Shown here one piece after another: positions 35,264 through 45,953 of a stretch of DNA of 64,000 nt. The position numbers and the translations under genes are program-made. This DNA is from Sulfurimonas sp. (GTDB lineage Bacteria; Campylobacterota; Campylobacteria; Campylobacterales; Sulfurimonadaceae): the NCBI RefSeq assembly GCF_026991475.1, contig NZ_JALXBK010000024.1, forward strand, positions 1-64,000, in the 5' to 3' direction. Within the stretch, counting starts at the first letter, position 1; each line of letters opens with the position of its first letter. The notes beneath the pieces were generated by a model that searched no databases, was not told the origin of the DNA, and saw only the letters and a list, made by a program, of their open reading frames with translations.

Positions 35264-35662
35264 TTATGGTCTGTATGGAACAGTCTTTATATGCAGACCT
35301 TTTGTTGCATATTCCATCCCACCTTTGAGATTTATAACATTGTATTTAAACTCTTTTGAGAGCCATGGTGCTATTATGGAAGTTCTGCTGCCTGTATGAC
35401 AAATAAGTGCAAAAGGTTTAGTAGTATCTACTTTTTTATTTAACTGTATTAAAAATTTTTTTGCATCATACTTGCCTTTTGCATTAAAAAACATAATAGG
35501 AATAGCACCTTTTAATAGCCCCGTTTCCCTCCACTCTCCTGGCGTTCTTACATCAACGATGGGAATGTTTTTGCTTAGAAAATCCTTTGTGAGATACTGG
35601 CTTGTGAGTTGTGCAAAAAGTGATGCACTTAAAAGCATAAGACTTAAAATTATTTTTTTCAA
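35264..35662 (-). CDS. Periplasmic rhodanese-like sulfurtransferase
   Basis: A 132-residue single-domain rhodanese with a Sec signal (MKKIILSLMLLSASLFA). The catalytic Cys88 lies in the loop CHTGSRTS, and the N-terminal PIVDVRTPGEW and C-terminal NLKGGMEYA motifs are typical. It may carry persulfide sulfur between periplasmic sulfur enzymes such as the psr and sqr-like systems nearby; this is inference. It starts a short operon with the 38-residue membrane peptide. It is divergent from a small hypothetical gene, whose TATAAT is at 35694-35699. Confidence 0.88.
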   Translation of the reverse strand: MKKIILSLMLLSASLFAQLTSQYLTKDFLSKNIPIVDVRTPGEWRETGLLKGAIPIMFFNAKGKYDAKKFLIQLNKKVDTTKPFALICHTGSRTSIIAPWLSKEFKYNVINLKGGMEYATKGLHIKTVPYRP

Positions 35663-35723
35663 CTGTTTTCCTTAGTTTTTGGATATTAAAGTGTATAATT
35701 ATATCAAAAATAACAGGGAACTT

Positions 35724-36095
35724 ATGGCCGCATCAAAAAAAGTAGTTGAAAATTCAAATAGATTACGTTATGTCAGAGCATTGCAACGCTTTCAAAAAAG
35801 TCTGCTTTCTTATCTTACAAATAGTGATGCCCTCACAAAAGAGAAGTATGACAAAAAGATTGAAAACGCCTTAAAACTGCTCAAGAGAGTTGAAGAGAGT
35901 CAAATTTATAAGGGAGAGCTGCAGGATTTACAAGCACATGTAAATAAAATGATTGCTTATAAAAACTCACAAACAGATATAGAGTCGATCAAAGAAGATA
36001 TTTTATACAGTGCAAATCAGCTTGAAAAGAGTAAAAATGCCAAAAGATATAAAAAAGATAAACACTCCCACTCAAAATTTCAAGATTGGGAGTAG
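35724..36095 (+). CDS. Hypothetical small helical protein (123 aa)
   Basis: Unrecognised family. The product is highly charged and helical (KVVENSNRLRYVRALQRFQKS, KKIENALKLLKRVEES, DLQAHVNKMIAYKNS), likely a coiled coil, with a Lys/His-rich tail (KKDKHSHSKFQDWE). I choose ATG 35724, five bases after AGGGA, rather than 35679, because a TATAAT at 35694-35699 lies between the two. It precedes gdhA on the same strand. Confidence 0.65.
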   Translation: MAASKKVVENSNRLRYVRALQRFQKSLLSYLTNSDALTKEKYDKKIENALKLLKRVEESQIYKGELQDLQAHVNKMIAYKNSQTDIESIKEDILYSANQLEKSKNAKRYKKDKHSHSKFQDWE

Positions 36096-36138
36096 TTGAT
36101 ATGGTACAATTTTGTACTTAATAACATAAAGGTTACTT

Positions 36139-37494
36139 ATGACACTCGCAGAAAAAGAGATTAAAAAATTTGAAAATCATAATTGTGCTGAAGATGCTCT
36201 ATTTTATCAAGCAATGGAGGAGGTGATATATTCTATTGCTCCTCTTTTGGAATCTGATGAAAAGTATGCAAAATATGCAATTTTAGAGAGATTGGTTATT
36301 CCAGATAGAATAATAAAGTTTAAAGTTACTTGGTTGGATGATAATAATAAAATTCAGGTAAATAGTGGCTTCCGTGTGCAGTTTAACAATGCTCTAGGAC
36401 CATACAAAGGGGGATTGCGTTTTCACCCTACTGTAACTGAGGGTGTTTTAAAATTTCTAGGTTTTGAACAAATTCTTAAAAATTCACTTACAGGTTTGCC
36501 TATTGGTGGGGCAAAAGGTGGGAGTGATTTTGACCCTAAGGGTAAAAGTGATTTTGAGATTATGAAATTTTGTGCTGCGTTTATGACGGAGTTACATAAG
36601 TATATAGGACCACGAATAGATGTACCAGCTGGTGATATTGGTGTTGGGGGTCGTGAAATAGGTTACCTTTTTGGAGAGTATAAAAAAATCACCTCTTCTT
36701 ATGAAGGAACATTAACAGGCAAACCATACTTTTTTGGTGGTTCTTTAATGCGTCCAGAGGCAACAGGTTATGGTGCTGTTTATTTTACACAAACAATGCT
36801 AGAGATGGAAAATAAAGAAGCACTTGAAGGTAAAATTTGTACTGTAAGTGGAGCTGGAAATGTAGCACTTCATGCCATAGAAAAACTGCAAGATATTGGT
36901 GCTGTTGTTGTGAGTTGTTCAGATTCAAGAGGGACTGTTTATGATGCTAGAGGTGTTGATTTGGCACTTTTAAAAGATATAAAACTAAAACGTCGTGCTT
37001 CACTTGAAGAGTATTGCAAAGTACATAATGAGGGCAAATATATACCGGTAGCTGAATATCCAGAAGGTGGTCATGCTGTTTGGGATATACCATGTTATGC
37101 TGCGTTTCCATGTGCCACTCAAAATGAGCTTACTGAGGTTGATGCAAAGGCTCTTATAACAAATGGATGTGTGAGTGTCACAGAGGGTGCAAATATGCCT
37201 TCAACTCCAGATGCTATAGATCTGTTGCAAACACATAAAATCTGTTTTGCACCGGCAAAGGCGGCAAATGCAGGTGGCGTCGCTGTGAGCGAATTTGAAA
37301 TGAGTCAAAATGCTTCCATGACAAAATGGAGTTATGCAAAAGTAGATGAAAAACTTAAAGAGACGATGCAAATGATATGTAAGCGTGTCTCTTTAACTGC
37401 TAAAGATTACGGAGTGGAAGGCAATTATGTGCATGGGGCTAATATTGCTGGATTTAAAAAAGTTGCAGATGCTATGATAGCGGAGGGCATATAA
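36139..37494 (+). CDS. gdhA: Glutamate dehydrogenase (probably NADP-specific)
   Basis: A 451-residue hexameric-type glutamate dehydrogenase that makes glutamate from 2-oxoglutarate and ammonium. The catalytic region is GGLRFHPTVTEGVLKFLGFEQ...LTGLPIGGAKGGSDFDPKGKSD, with PAGDIGVGGREIGYLFG and the GSGAGNV-like nucleotide motif SGAGNVALHA. Length and the C-terminal GANIAGFKKVADAM match the GdhA subgroup, usually NADP-dependent. With glnD in the same window, it belongs to nitrogen assimilation. Confidence 0.95.
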   Translation: MTLAEKEIKKFENHNCAEDALFYQAMEEVIYSIAPLLESDEKYAKYAILERLVIPDRIIKFKVTWLDDNNKIQVNSGFRVQFNNALGPYKGGLRFHPTVTEGVLKFLGFEQILKNSLTGLPIGGAKGGSDFDPKGKSDFEIMKFCAAFMTELHKYIGPRIDVPAGDIGVGGREIGYLFGEYKKITSSYEGTLTGKPYFFGGSLMRPEATGYGAVYFTQTMLEMENKEALEGKICTVSGAGNVALHAIEKLQDIGAVVVSCSDSRGTVYDARGVDLALLKDIKLKRRASLEEYCKVHNEGKYIPVAEYPEGGHAVWDIPCYAAFPCATQNELTEVDAKALITNGCVSVTEGANMPSTPDAIDLLQTHKICFAPAKAANAGGVAVSEFEMSQNASMTKWSYAKVDEKLKETMQMICKRVSLTAKDYGVEGNYVHGANIAGFKKVADAMIAEGI

Positions 37495-37499
37495 AAGTA

Positions 37500-39341
37500 A
37501 TGAATAAGCTATTTCTTTTTGTTTTAACGCTCTTAGTGCCTTTTATGCTAAACGCGGCGGTTAGATATGATCCTTTTATTGATCAACAAATAGCATTGAC
37601 ATTAAAAATGGATGATGCGAATTTAACGCAAAAAGAGATATATAAACTTGTGCAAAAGCAAGAGCATATGTATGAAGCACAGCTTGATGATTTAATGGTG
37701 AATAAAGCAGTTTATATAGAGAAACTAGGGGATTTTGGATCTAAAATATTTGCTTTACAAAAAATAATTGCTATAAATAAACGCGCAGGGAATACTTATG
37801 CAGTGTTAAGAGATGAGGTGCGGATTAAATCTTTGAAATATGTCCAAGAGCAAGAACTGCTAGTAAAAAAGATTTTACTAGCTCTTGATTTACCAAATAT
37901 GCAAGCTTATGAACAAAAGCTAAATACTCTTGTTGTTGCAGAACAAAAGTATGTATCAAGGCTCTATAGTAAAGACTATACTCCATATTTAAAACTTGAT
38001 AATAGTTCTTCTAAAATTATTAGTCAACTCCAGCAAAATATTCGTGATTTTTATGCTCTTCAGGAAATAAATACTGATTTTATAGCTTATATTTATAAGT
38101 TTGAAAATAGAATGTATAGGCTCAATAAATATTCCAAATATCATATTATAACTCTTGCAATCTATCTGCAGTCATTTGGATTAGTGCAAAAAATTGATTC
38201 TGTATTAAATATGTATGGTTTAAGTATTATGAAAATTTTAATTATACTCTTTATGACTCTGCTTATTTATATATTTAGAAAAATTATTTATACATTGATA
38301 CAAAAAAGTTTTTCTAAAATTGATATATTGGCTAAATATTCAGATATTCTTCTTTCTAAACCAAAAAAAGCTATAGAGTCTTTGCTTATTATCATTAATA
38401 TTAATATCATTATATATGTATTAAATGATTTTAGTAACAGTGAAACAGTTGCAATAGTATTTAATATAATCTATGGTATCTACTTTACAGCTATTATTTA
38501 CATCTTTATAAATGCGCTTGCTTCGATTAAGGTAAGCAGTATGGATGCAAGGCAAACAGGTGTAAAAAGTGAACTTATTAATGTTGGTCTTAAAATTATT
38601 AATTTTATTATTATACTTATAGGTGTACTGATTGTGCTTTATTTAGGAGGAGTTGATTTAACTGCAGTTCTTTCAGGTCTGGGAATAGGTGGTTTTGCAG
38701 TTGCCTTTGCTGCAAAAGATACTATATCTAATTTCTTTGGAACACTTGCGGTACTTTTTAGTGAGGTTTTTTCTCAAGGAGATTGGATAGAGATAGATGG
38801 AAAAGAAGGTGTTGTCGTTGAAATAGGTATTCGTGTAACAACTTTGCGTACATTTGATAATGCACTTATCGCAATTCCAAATGGAACTTTTGCTGCAAAA
38901 GATATTAAGAACTGGAACAAAAGAAAACTTGGACGACGCATTAAAATGTCCCTTGGCGTGAAGTATGATTCTAAAAAAGAGAATATTGTAAACGCAGTCA
39001 ATGAGATAAGAGAGATGCTTGTACTACATCCTGATATTGCAAGTAAAAATACAAAATATGAATATAAAGATTTTCGTCGTTCTGCTAAACTAGTCTCTAA
39101 AGAGGATCTGCAGGGAATTAAAAAGACACTTTTGGTCTATCTCGATGAGTTCGATTCTTCAAGTATAAATATTTTAGTTTACTGTTTTTCTAAATCTGTA
39201 GATTGGGAAGATTGGCTTAAAACAAAACAGGATGTTATGGAAAAGATTATGGATATATTTGAGAAAAATTCTCTTGAGTTTGCGTTTCCATCACTTTCTA
39301 TTTATAATGAAACGCAAAGTTCTCAAAAAGAACTTTCTTAG
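37500..39341 (+). CDS. MscS-type mechanosensitive channel with large periplasmic domain
   Basis: A 613-residue protein. It has a Sec signal (MNKLFLFVLTLLVPFMLNA), a periplasmic coiled-coil domain to ~230, about four to five membrane helices (~245-420), and the MscS pore helix and beta domain (GLGIGGFAVAFAAKDTISNFFGTLAVLF, FSQGDWIEI...GVVVEIGIRVTTLRTFDNALIAIPN). Members open under membrane tension to release solutes after osmotic downshift. It follows gdhA by 5 bases, so solute and glutamate control may be linked. The 3' end overlaps pgpA by 4 bases on the opposite strand. Confidence 0.9.
   Translation: MNKLFLFVLTLLVPFMLNAAVRYDPFIDQQIALTLKMDDANLTQKEIYKLVQKQEHMYEAQLDDLMVNKAVYIEKLGDFGSKIFALQKIIAINKRAGNTYAVLRDEVRIKSLKYVQEQELLVKKILLALDLPNMQAYEQKLNTLVVAEQKYVSRLYSKDYTPYLKLDNSSSKIISQLQQNIRDFYALQEINTDFIAYIYKFENRMYRLNKYSKYHIITLAIYLQSFGLVQKIDSVLNMYGLSIMKILIILFMTLLIYIFRKIIYTLIQKSFSKIDILAKYSDILLSKPKKAIESLLIIININIIIYVLNDFSNSETVAIVFNIIYGIYFTAIIYIFINALASIKVSSMDARQTGVKSELINVGLKIINFIIILIGVLIVLYLGGVDLTAVLSGLGIGGFAVAFAAKDTISNFFGTLAVLFSEVFSQGDWIEIDGKEGVVVEIGIRVTTLRTFDNALIAIPNGTFAAKDIKNWNKRKLGRRIKMSLGVKYDSKKENIVNAVNEIREMLVLHPDIASKNTKYEYKDFRRSAKLVSKEDLQGIKKTLLVYLDEFDSSSINILVYCFSKSVDWEDWLKTKQDVMEKIMDIFEKNSLEFAFPSLSIYNETQSSQKELS
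39316..39336. terminator. Hairpin at the mscS-like/pgpA convergent end
   Basis: AAAGTTCT and AGAACTTT pair perfectly around CAAAA, just before the overlapping stop codons. It may end the plus-strand transcript. No strong T-run is seen. Confidence 0.35.
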
Positions 39342-39847
39342 AAAAGATTTTGACTAAGGTATATCCACCCTTGCCAGAGTGCAGCTGAAGAGATACCAGC
39401 TGCAAAACCTGCTATGATGTCATCACCCATTACACCAACACCGCCCGGAGCTTCTCTGTCTATTCGCCCAATTATAGATGGTTTTGTAATATCAAAATAT
39501 CTAAAAAGTACAAATGATAAGAGTGACTCTATTAAAAAACCATTGCTTAGCGTGAGAACTTGATTTGATGCAACAGAGATTGCTGGGGCAATGCTAAGAG
39601 CAAACCACATTCCCGCAAGTTCATCAATTACAATTCTTTGGTCATCATGATTGCCTGTCTCTTGTTCATACTGGTTTATAACTTTTATGGCAATGACAGA
39701 GATAAGCAGAGCCGCTAAAAAAAGTGTTGTTGTATCGAAGTAGATTAAAATTGCCATACCTATAGGGAGTGAAACAAGTGTACCCATTGTACCAGGTGCC
39801 TTTGGTGATAGACCGCTATAACCTAAGGTTAAAAAAAACCAGTTCAT
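39338..39847 (-). CDS. pgpA: Phosphatidylglycerophosphatase A
   Basis: A 169-residue inner-membrane phosphatase that makes phosphatidylglycerol from its phosphate. Motifs: GYSGLSPKAPGTMGTL near the N-terminus; HDDQRIVIDELAGMWFA; and the C-terminal DDIIAGFAAG. Three to four membrane segments. It is the last gene of a minus-strand group with the ATP-sulfurylase-like gene, an order I recall from C. jejuni. Confidence 0.92.
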   Translation of the reverse strand: MNWFFLTLGYSGLSPKAPGTMGTLVSLPIGMAILIYFDTTTLFLAALLISVIAIKVINQYEQETGNHDDQRIVIDELAGMWFALSIAPAISVASNQVLTLSNGFLIESLLSFVLFRYFDITKPSIIGRIDREAPGGVGVMGDDIIAGFAAGISSAALWQGWIYLSQNLF

Positions 39848-39859
39848 ATATCTGTTTCC

Positions 39860-41050
39860 TTATGTAAGTGAAGTTGTTTGGTAGAGTTTCATAAGCTCTA
39901 AGTAAAAATCTTTTTCTGTATGCTCTTCTAGTAGACCTTTTACTGGAAAGGTGTCATAGTAGAGTTTTTCGACATTTTTAAATCTGTTAGGAAAAAGTTT
40001 TGAGAGTAAAAATGCTGAAATCTCTTTTCTCATTAAAACAGCAGGAGGCAAAAGTCCTGCTTCTAAAAGCTCAAGAATTGAGTCTGCATGGTAAGAGATC
40101 TGATGGTGTTGTCCATGTGGGCAAGTATTTTTACTGACAAGTGTTTTACACTCATCACAGTAGACATATTCACTTGCTACTTTTATATCAATATTAATTC
40201 CTGTAACTTTGTCAATGATGGACTTATTTGAATTACAGTCATAAAACATTCCTAAACCTGCATGATTTCGTCCAATAGTAAGTCTGTCACAACCATAATT
40301 TTTTGCAACAATGGCATCAATAATAATTTCATTATAACCAGCAAAAATATAGCTATTTTCAAGTGGAATAATAATGACTCTGTTTTTTGGTAAAAAGTTA
40401 TTTATAAAATACTCTAAAGCCTCTTTTCTCACTTCATATTGTAAGTTTGCACTATTATAAGGTTTGAGTAGAAAAATTACAAGGAGGTCTGTATCTTCAA
40501 GACTCTGGCGAATAAGTCTTTCATGCGCACGATGTAGCGGATTTGCCCCCATCATTAGAGAGCTTGTATGTTTGGCATCTATAAGTTTTTTAGCAGCTTC
40601 AATTTTTAGTTTGTTCTGATTTTTTGTTTTATGAAAAATTGTGTATTCACCACTGATAGCCCATCTTCCAATTCTTTTAATAGTAGCCATAACCCCAGGA
40701 TGCGTTAAATCATCTGTCCCATATATATGTTTTACTCTCTCTTTTGGATCAATTTGAAAGGTGTCGTTTACAATGAGTGTTGCAAATATCTCACCATCAC
40801 ATATAATAGTTACCTCTTCTTCTTTTTTAAGAGATGCAATGACCTCTTCATTTTTTTTACCAGAAGGCGCGAGTATAAAAGGAAAGGGGAATGATTGCCC
40901 ATTTATAAGTCCCGTTTGTAAGACTTCAAGTGACTCTGCTTCACTCATGAGTTTTGTTACAGGAGAGAGCAAACCTTCTTTTACAAGTTCTAAGACAGAA
41001 GCTGCCTCTTTATCAACAAAAAGGGTTTTATTTTTTCTTGATGATGTCAT
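39860..41050 (-). CDS. ATP-sulfurylase-like protein with altered active site
   Basis: A 396-residue homologue of sulfate adenylyltransferase (Sat). The fold markers are present: ANPLHRAHE, IGRNHAGLG, CDECKTLVSKNTCPHG and LLPPAVLMRKEI. The key residues differ: in Sat the first motif is QxRNPxHxxHE, but here Gln and Arg are replaced (MGANPLHRAHE), and the GRDHAG loop has Asn for Asp. It may not make APS; nucleotide binding could remain. It overlaps the upstream regulator by 23 bases and precedes pgpA, an order I recall from C. jejuni. A role in sulfate assimilation or oxidation should not be assumed. Confidence 0.8.
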   Translation of the reverse strand: MTSSRKNKTLFVDKEAASVLELVKEGLLSPVTKLMSEAESLEVLQTGLINGQSFPFPFILAPSGKKNEEVIASLKKEEEVTIICDGEIFATLIVNDTFQIDPKERVKHIYGTDDLTHPGVMATIKRIGRWAISGEYTIFHKTKNQNKLKIEAAKKLIDAKHTSSLMMGANPLHRAHERLIRQSLEDTDLLVIFLLKPYNSANLQYEVRKEALEYFINNFLPKNRVIIIPLENSYIFAGYNEIIIDAIVAKNYGCDRLTIGRNHAGLGMFYDCNSNKSIIDKVTGINIDIKVASEYVYCDECKTLVSKNTCPHGQHHQISYHADSILELLEAGLLPPAVLMRKEISAFLLSKLFPNRFKNVEKLYYDTFPVKGLLEEHTEKDFYLELMKLYQTTSLT

Positions 41051-41915
41051 ATTTCTTTCTTTTTTCCCATAAACTTTTACGGCTGATGCCTAGTTTTTTG
41101 GAAAGCTCTGTATCGGGATATTTGTCTTGATAATTAAGAACAATAAATTTTACATAATCTTCAATAGGAAGAATTTCGCCTTTATCAAAAACATTTTTTT
41201 CGCTTTCAATCTCTATGACCTTAAACGCAACATCTTCGATTTTATCGCTACTTGAAATAATGGCTTTTTTGCCTTCTAACAGAGTACAGAATTTTTGTTT
41301 GTCAGCTTTTTTGAGAGTCTGATAGTCAATAATATAGGCAATAGAATTTTGTGGAAGATTATCAATCTCTGCTAATGCTTTTGAGTTACTAAGAGAGATA
41401 AAGTGAATAGGTAGATCTTGTGATTTTGCATATTCATAGGCAAAAGCATCACTATATTTTTGAAAACTTGATGAAATGAAAAGGGGTAGTTCAATATTTT
41501 CAATGGATTGCTTATGCTCAACAGTTGAGAAATTGTGTTCAAGGTATTTTTCATACGCTTCATTTCTCTTTTTGAGTTTTTCATAATCTTGGTAATGGTC
41601 TATTTTTCTTATAAGTTCTTCTATCATAAATGGTTTGAGAATATAATCTTTTGCACCTGCTGCAAGAGGTTTTGAAACTGTGTCATTACTAATATATGAA
41701 ACCATTAAAATAACAATAGAGTGCTTGAAAGTCTCTATAACAGGATTGAAATCTTGTCCATTAATATTTGTTGAGAGCAGTACCACATCGTAGTTTTGTC
41801 CTCTTATGGCATCTTTTGTCGATGTACACATTTCACAGTTATGACCGAGTTCGCCAAGTTTTGTTGCAATACTTTGCGCTAAATATACTTCGTTTTCTAT
41901 AATTAATATCTTCAT
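41028..41915 (-). CDS. Orphan atypical response regulator, HP1021-like
   Basis: A 295-residue protein. The receiver-like domain (1-~120) lacks the phosphoacceptor Asp: the site reads DVVLLSTNI with Ser48. A middle domain of unknown type follows, then a C-terminal Fis-type HTH (ELSKKLGISRKSLWEKRKKYDI). This is the layout of HP1021 of Helicobacter pylori and Cj1608 of C. jejuni, phosphorylation-independent global regulators that bind oriC and respond to redox state. Several Cys are present (C27, C30 and one in the middle domain). The neighbours (ispDF upstream, sat-like and pgpA downstream) agree with this orthology. Confidence 0.85.
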   Translation of the reverse strand: MKILIIENEVYLAQSIATKLGELGHNCEMCTSTKDAIRGQNYDVVLLSTNINGQDFNPVIETFKHSIVILMVSYISNDTVSKPLAAGAKDYILKPFMIEELIRKIDHYQDYEKLKKRNEAYEKYLEHNFSTVEHKQSIENIELPLFISSSFQKYSDAFAYEYAKSQDLPIHFISLSNSKALAEIDNLPQNSIAYIIDYQTLKKADKQKFCTLLEGKKAIISSSDKIEDVAFKVIEIESEKNVFDKGEILPIEDYVKFIVLNYQDKYPDTELSKKLGISRKSLWEKRKKYDIIKKK

Positions 41916-41916
41916 T

Positions 41917-43041
41917 TTATCCTATTTTCTTCCAGTTAAAATATTTTAAATTGGCATTAGCAATCACACCAACACCCTCTTCTCGCCCAATAAACCCAAG
42001 CTTTTCCGTTGTTGTTGCTTTGACATTCACTCTTGCTTTGTCAATACGAAGAATATCTGCAATAATTTTTCTCATACTATCTTTATATAAGGCTAATCGT
42101 GGTTTTTGTGCAGCAATCGTAATGTCTGCGTTTACAATAACAAAACCATAATTGTAAAGTTTATCTACTACTTGAGTAAGCAGCTCTTTTGAATCAATGC
42201 CTTTATAGTTGGCATCATTATCAGGAAAAAGCATACCAATATCGCCCATTCCTGCAGCACCTAAAAGCGCATCTATAAGTGCATGAAGTGCAACATCACC
42301 ATCACTATGTGCTTTAAATCCATAATCTACATCAATTTTAAGACCGCCAAGGTACATCTCACCCTTATCATCAAAAGCGTGAACATCAAATCCATTACCA
42401 CTAAAGGTGTCATTTGATGGAGCTTGAAGGCATGGCAGTTCGTTTAAGTCATGAACAAAGGTGATTTTATGAGCATCTTCATCTCCTAAAACATACCCAC
42501 GACTGCCACCATTTGCAACAATGGCACTACTTTCATCTGTAAATTCTTCAGATCTCTCAAGTGCAGATTTTAGAACTGTTGTTTTTGAGAGTTGTGGAGT
42601 CTGTATGCGTTTCACTTTTTCTCTATCTATAGTGGCGTTTTCATAAACTATGGTATCAGTCACTTTGAGATAAGGAACAACGCAGTCATAATCTGATTTT
42701 TCTTCTATGATACGTTGGATGAGTGTTTCACTTATACACGCTCTTGCTACATCACTTACAAGCACATATGAACTCTTTACATATTTCAGTGCGTTCTTAA
42801 GAGACTGCTGTCTTGTATTACCACCCTCTACGAGAGTGTAGTCTGTATAGTTTTGCATAAAAGCAATATCATCTGATGATGAAACTATAATAATTTGTGA
42901 AAATCGCTGCGTTTGATTGAAGTTATCTGCTACAAATTGCCACAATGGTTTATAATCTATGCGTAACCATTGTTTCTTAACACCCATATCAAAACGATTA
43001 GAGCTTCCCGCTGCTAATAAAACAAGAGTTAAATCTGACAA
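41917..43041 (-). CDS. ispDF: Bifunctional IspD/IspF (MEP pathway)
   Basis: A 374-residue fusion. The N-terminal half is IspD, which makes CDP-methylerythritol (LLAAGSSNRFDMGVKKQW, SDVARACIS). The C-terminal half is IspF, which makes the cyclodiphosphate (GNGFDVHAFDDKG, AHSDGDVALHALIDALLGAAGMGDIGMLFPD). Fusion of the two non-consecutive steps is a hallmark of Campylobacterota and some Alphaproteobacteria. It gives isoprenoid precursors for menaquinone and undecaprenyl phosphate. It carries two CTGCGTTT copies (42126, 42907). Confidence 0.95.
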   Translation of the reverse strand: MSDLTLVLLAAGSSNRFDMGVKKQWLRIDYKPLWQFVADNFNQTQRFSQIIIVSSSDDIAFMQNYTDYTLVEGGNTRQQSLKNALKYVKSSYVLVSDVARACISETLIQRIIEEKSDYDCVVPYLKVTDTIVYENATIDREKVKRIQTPQLSKTTVLKSALERSEEFTDESSAIVANGGSRGYVLGDEDAHKITFVHDLNELPCLQAPSNDTFSGNGFDVHAFDDKGEMYLGGLKIDVDYGFKAHSDGDVALHALIDALLGAAGMGDIGMLFPDNDANYKGIDSKELLTQVVDKLYNYGFVIVNADITIAAQKPRLALYKDSMRKIIADILRIDKARVNVKATTTEKLGFIGREEGVGVIANANLKYFNWKKIG

Positions 43042-43225
43042 TAAGGCTCCTCTACTTAAAAAGTGTTACGAAATTATACACTTACAAAGCTTTTTTTTAT
43101 CTTGATTGTGTAAATTAGTCACTTTGAATTTCAAATATTACATAAAGAATCTTATCAATTAGTACTCTTTATATTAGATTAACTTTATTTGATTATATTT
43201 CCACTATATAAATATAAAAAATTGA

Positions 43226-44632
<1,407 letters not shown>

Positions 44633-44658
44633 ATCTTCTTTTAAAAGAAATTGATTTT

Positions 44659-44683
44659 AAATAAGACAATATTTGTCTTATTT
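44659..44683 (+). terminator. thiC terminator
   Basis: AAATAAGACA and TGTCTTATTT pair perfectly around ATATT, 27 bases after the stop. The T-rich second arm may act as the release tract. A probable -10 for mrp copy 2 (TATGAT, 44687-44692) follows at once. Confidence 0.5.
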
Positions 44684-44735
44684 AGATATGATACACTTCG
44701 AAAATGAAAAATTTTAAAAAAAGGAAATACTTTAA

Positions 44736-45896
44736 ATGACTGAAGAAAATGTAAAATCAGCACTTTCAAAAGTTATGTATCCAGGTTTTACTAAGGATAT
44801 TGTAACTTTTGGTTTTGTTAAAGATATAGTTGTAAACGGTGATGATGTTAGCGTAACTGTTGACATTACATCAAGTGCACCAGAAGTGGCACAACAAATT
44901 AAAGATGAAGCTACGGCTGAATTGATGAGAGAGGGTGCAGAGAATATTACTGTAAATGTAAAAGCACCTGTAATGCCAAGAGAGAGCTCTTCTCATGGTA
45001 AAAACATCGCTCCACAAGTAAAAAACTTTTTAATGGTTAGTTCTGGAAAAGGTGGAGTTGGTAAATCAACTACTTCTGTAAATATTGCTATTGCACTTGC
45101 ACAGCAAGGTAAAAAAGTCGGTCTTTTAGATGCAGATATTTATGGTCCAAATATTCCTCGTATGATGGGTATAGCAGATGTGAAACCTGAAGTAAATGGA
45201 AATAAAGTACTTCCAATTAAAGCATATGGTATTGAGATTATGTCTATGGGTTCACTTATGGAACAAGGACAATCTTTAATTTGGCGTGGTGCTATGATTA
45301 TGAAAGCAATCGAGCAATTCTTGCGTGATATTTTATGGTCAGAGTTAGATGTATTAGTTATTGATATGCCACCGGGAACTGGTGATGCACAACTTACACT
45401 TGCTCAGTCAGTACCTGTTACTGCTGGTCTTACTGTAACTACCCCTCAGGGCGTTTCACTTGATGACTCTCGTCGTTCACTTGATATGTTCAAAAAACTT
45501 AACATTCCTATTGCTGGTATTGTTGAGAATATGAGTGGGTTTATTGCTCCAGATACTGGTGTTGAGTATGACATCTTTGGAAAAGGAACTTCTGAGCCTA
45601 TGGCGAAAGAGTTCGATACTAAAGTAATTGCTGAAGTGCCAATTGAACCTGCTATTAGAACAGGTGGAGATGATGGAAAACCTATCACTTTTGTAGCACC
45701 AACAAGTGAATCAGCAAAACGCTATATGCAAGCTGCTGAATCTATTTGGGCAACTATTGAAGAGATTAATGCAAATGGTGGAGTAGATAATCAATCTGTT
45801 CAACCAACAACACCTCCAGGTGTAAGTGCATGTTCTACTGGCGGAAGTTCTGCTGGGTCTGCACAAAGCAGTGGCGGTGGATGTGGCTGTAGTTAG
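44736..45896 (+). CDS. mrp: Mrp/ApbC-type ATPase, copy 2, with Cys-rich tail
   Basis: A 386-residue paralogue of the gene at 24744. It has the N-terminal MIP18-like domain (VKSALSKVMYPGFTKDI), the deviant Walker A SGKGGVGKSTT and MGSLMEQGQSLIWRG. The CxxC found in copy 1 (GFICPTC) is replaced (GFIAPDT), while a Gly/Ser tail ends with cysteines (ACSTGG...GGGCGCS). So the cluster-bridging Cys, if any, are at the C-terminus. It lies in the ispDF/thiC neighbourhood like the C. jejuni mrp gene. Likely an Fe-S cluster carrier with a different chemistry or a scaffold partner. Confidence 0.9.
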   Translation: MTEENVKSALSKVMYPGFTKDIVTFGFVKDIVVNGDDVSVTVDITSSAPEVAQQIKDEATAELMREGAENITVNVKAPVMPRESSSHGKNIAPQVKNFLMVSSGKGGVGKSTTSVNIAIALAQQGKKVGLLDADIYGPNIPRMMGIADVKPEVNGNKVLPIKAYGIEIMSMGSLMEQGQSLIWRGAMIMKAIEQFLRDILWSELDVLVIDMPPGTGDAQLTLAQSVPVTAGLTVTTPQGVSLDDSRRSLDMFKKLNIPIAGIVENMSGFIAPDTGVEYDIFGKGTSEPMAKEFDTKVIAEVPIEPAIRTGGDDGKPITFVAPTSESAKRYMQAAESIWATIEEINANGGVDNQSVQPTTPPGVSACSTGGSSAGSAQSSGGGCGCS

Positions 45897-45919
45897 CCAT
45901 ATCTCCTCCATTGGTCTTC

Positions 45920-45949
45920 TTACACCTCTTTCTTGAGGTGTAACTTTTA
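45920..45949 (+). terminator. mrp copy 2 terminator
   Basis: TTACACCTC and GAGGTGTAA pair perfectly around TTTCTT, followed by CTTTTAC, 24 bases after the stop. The convergent glmS gene ends just beyond. Confidence 0.65.
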
Positions 45950-45953
45950 CACT

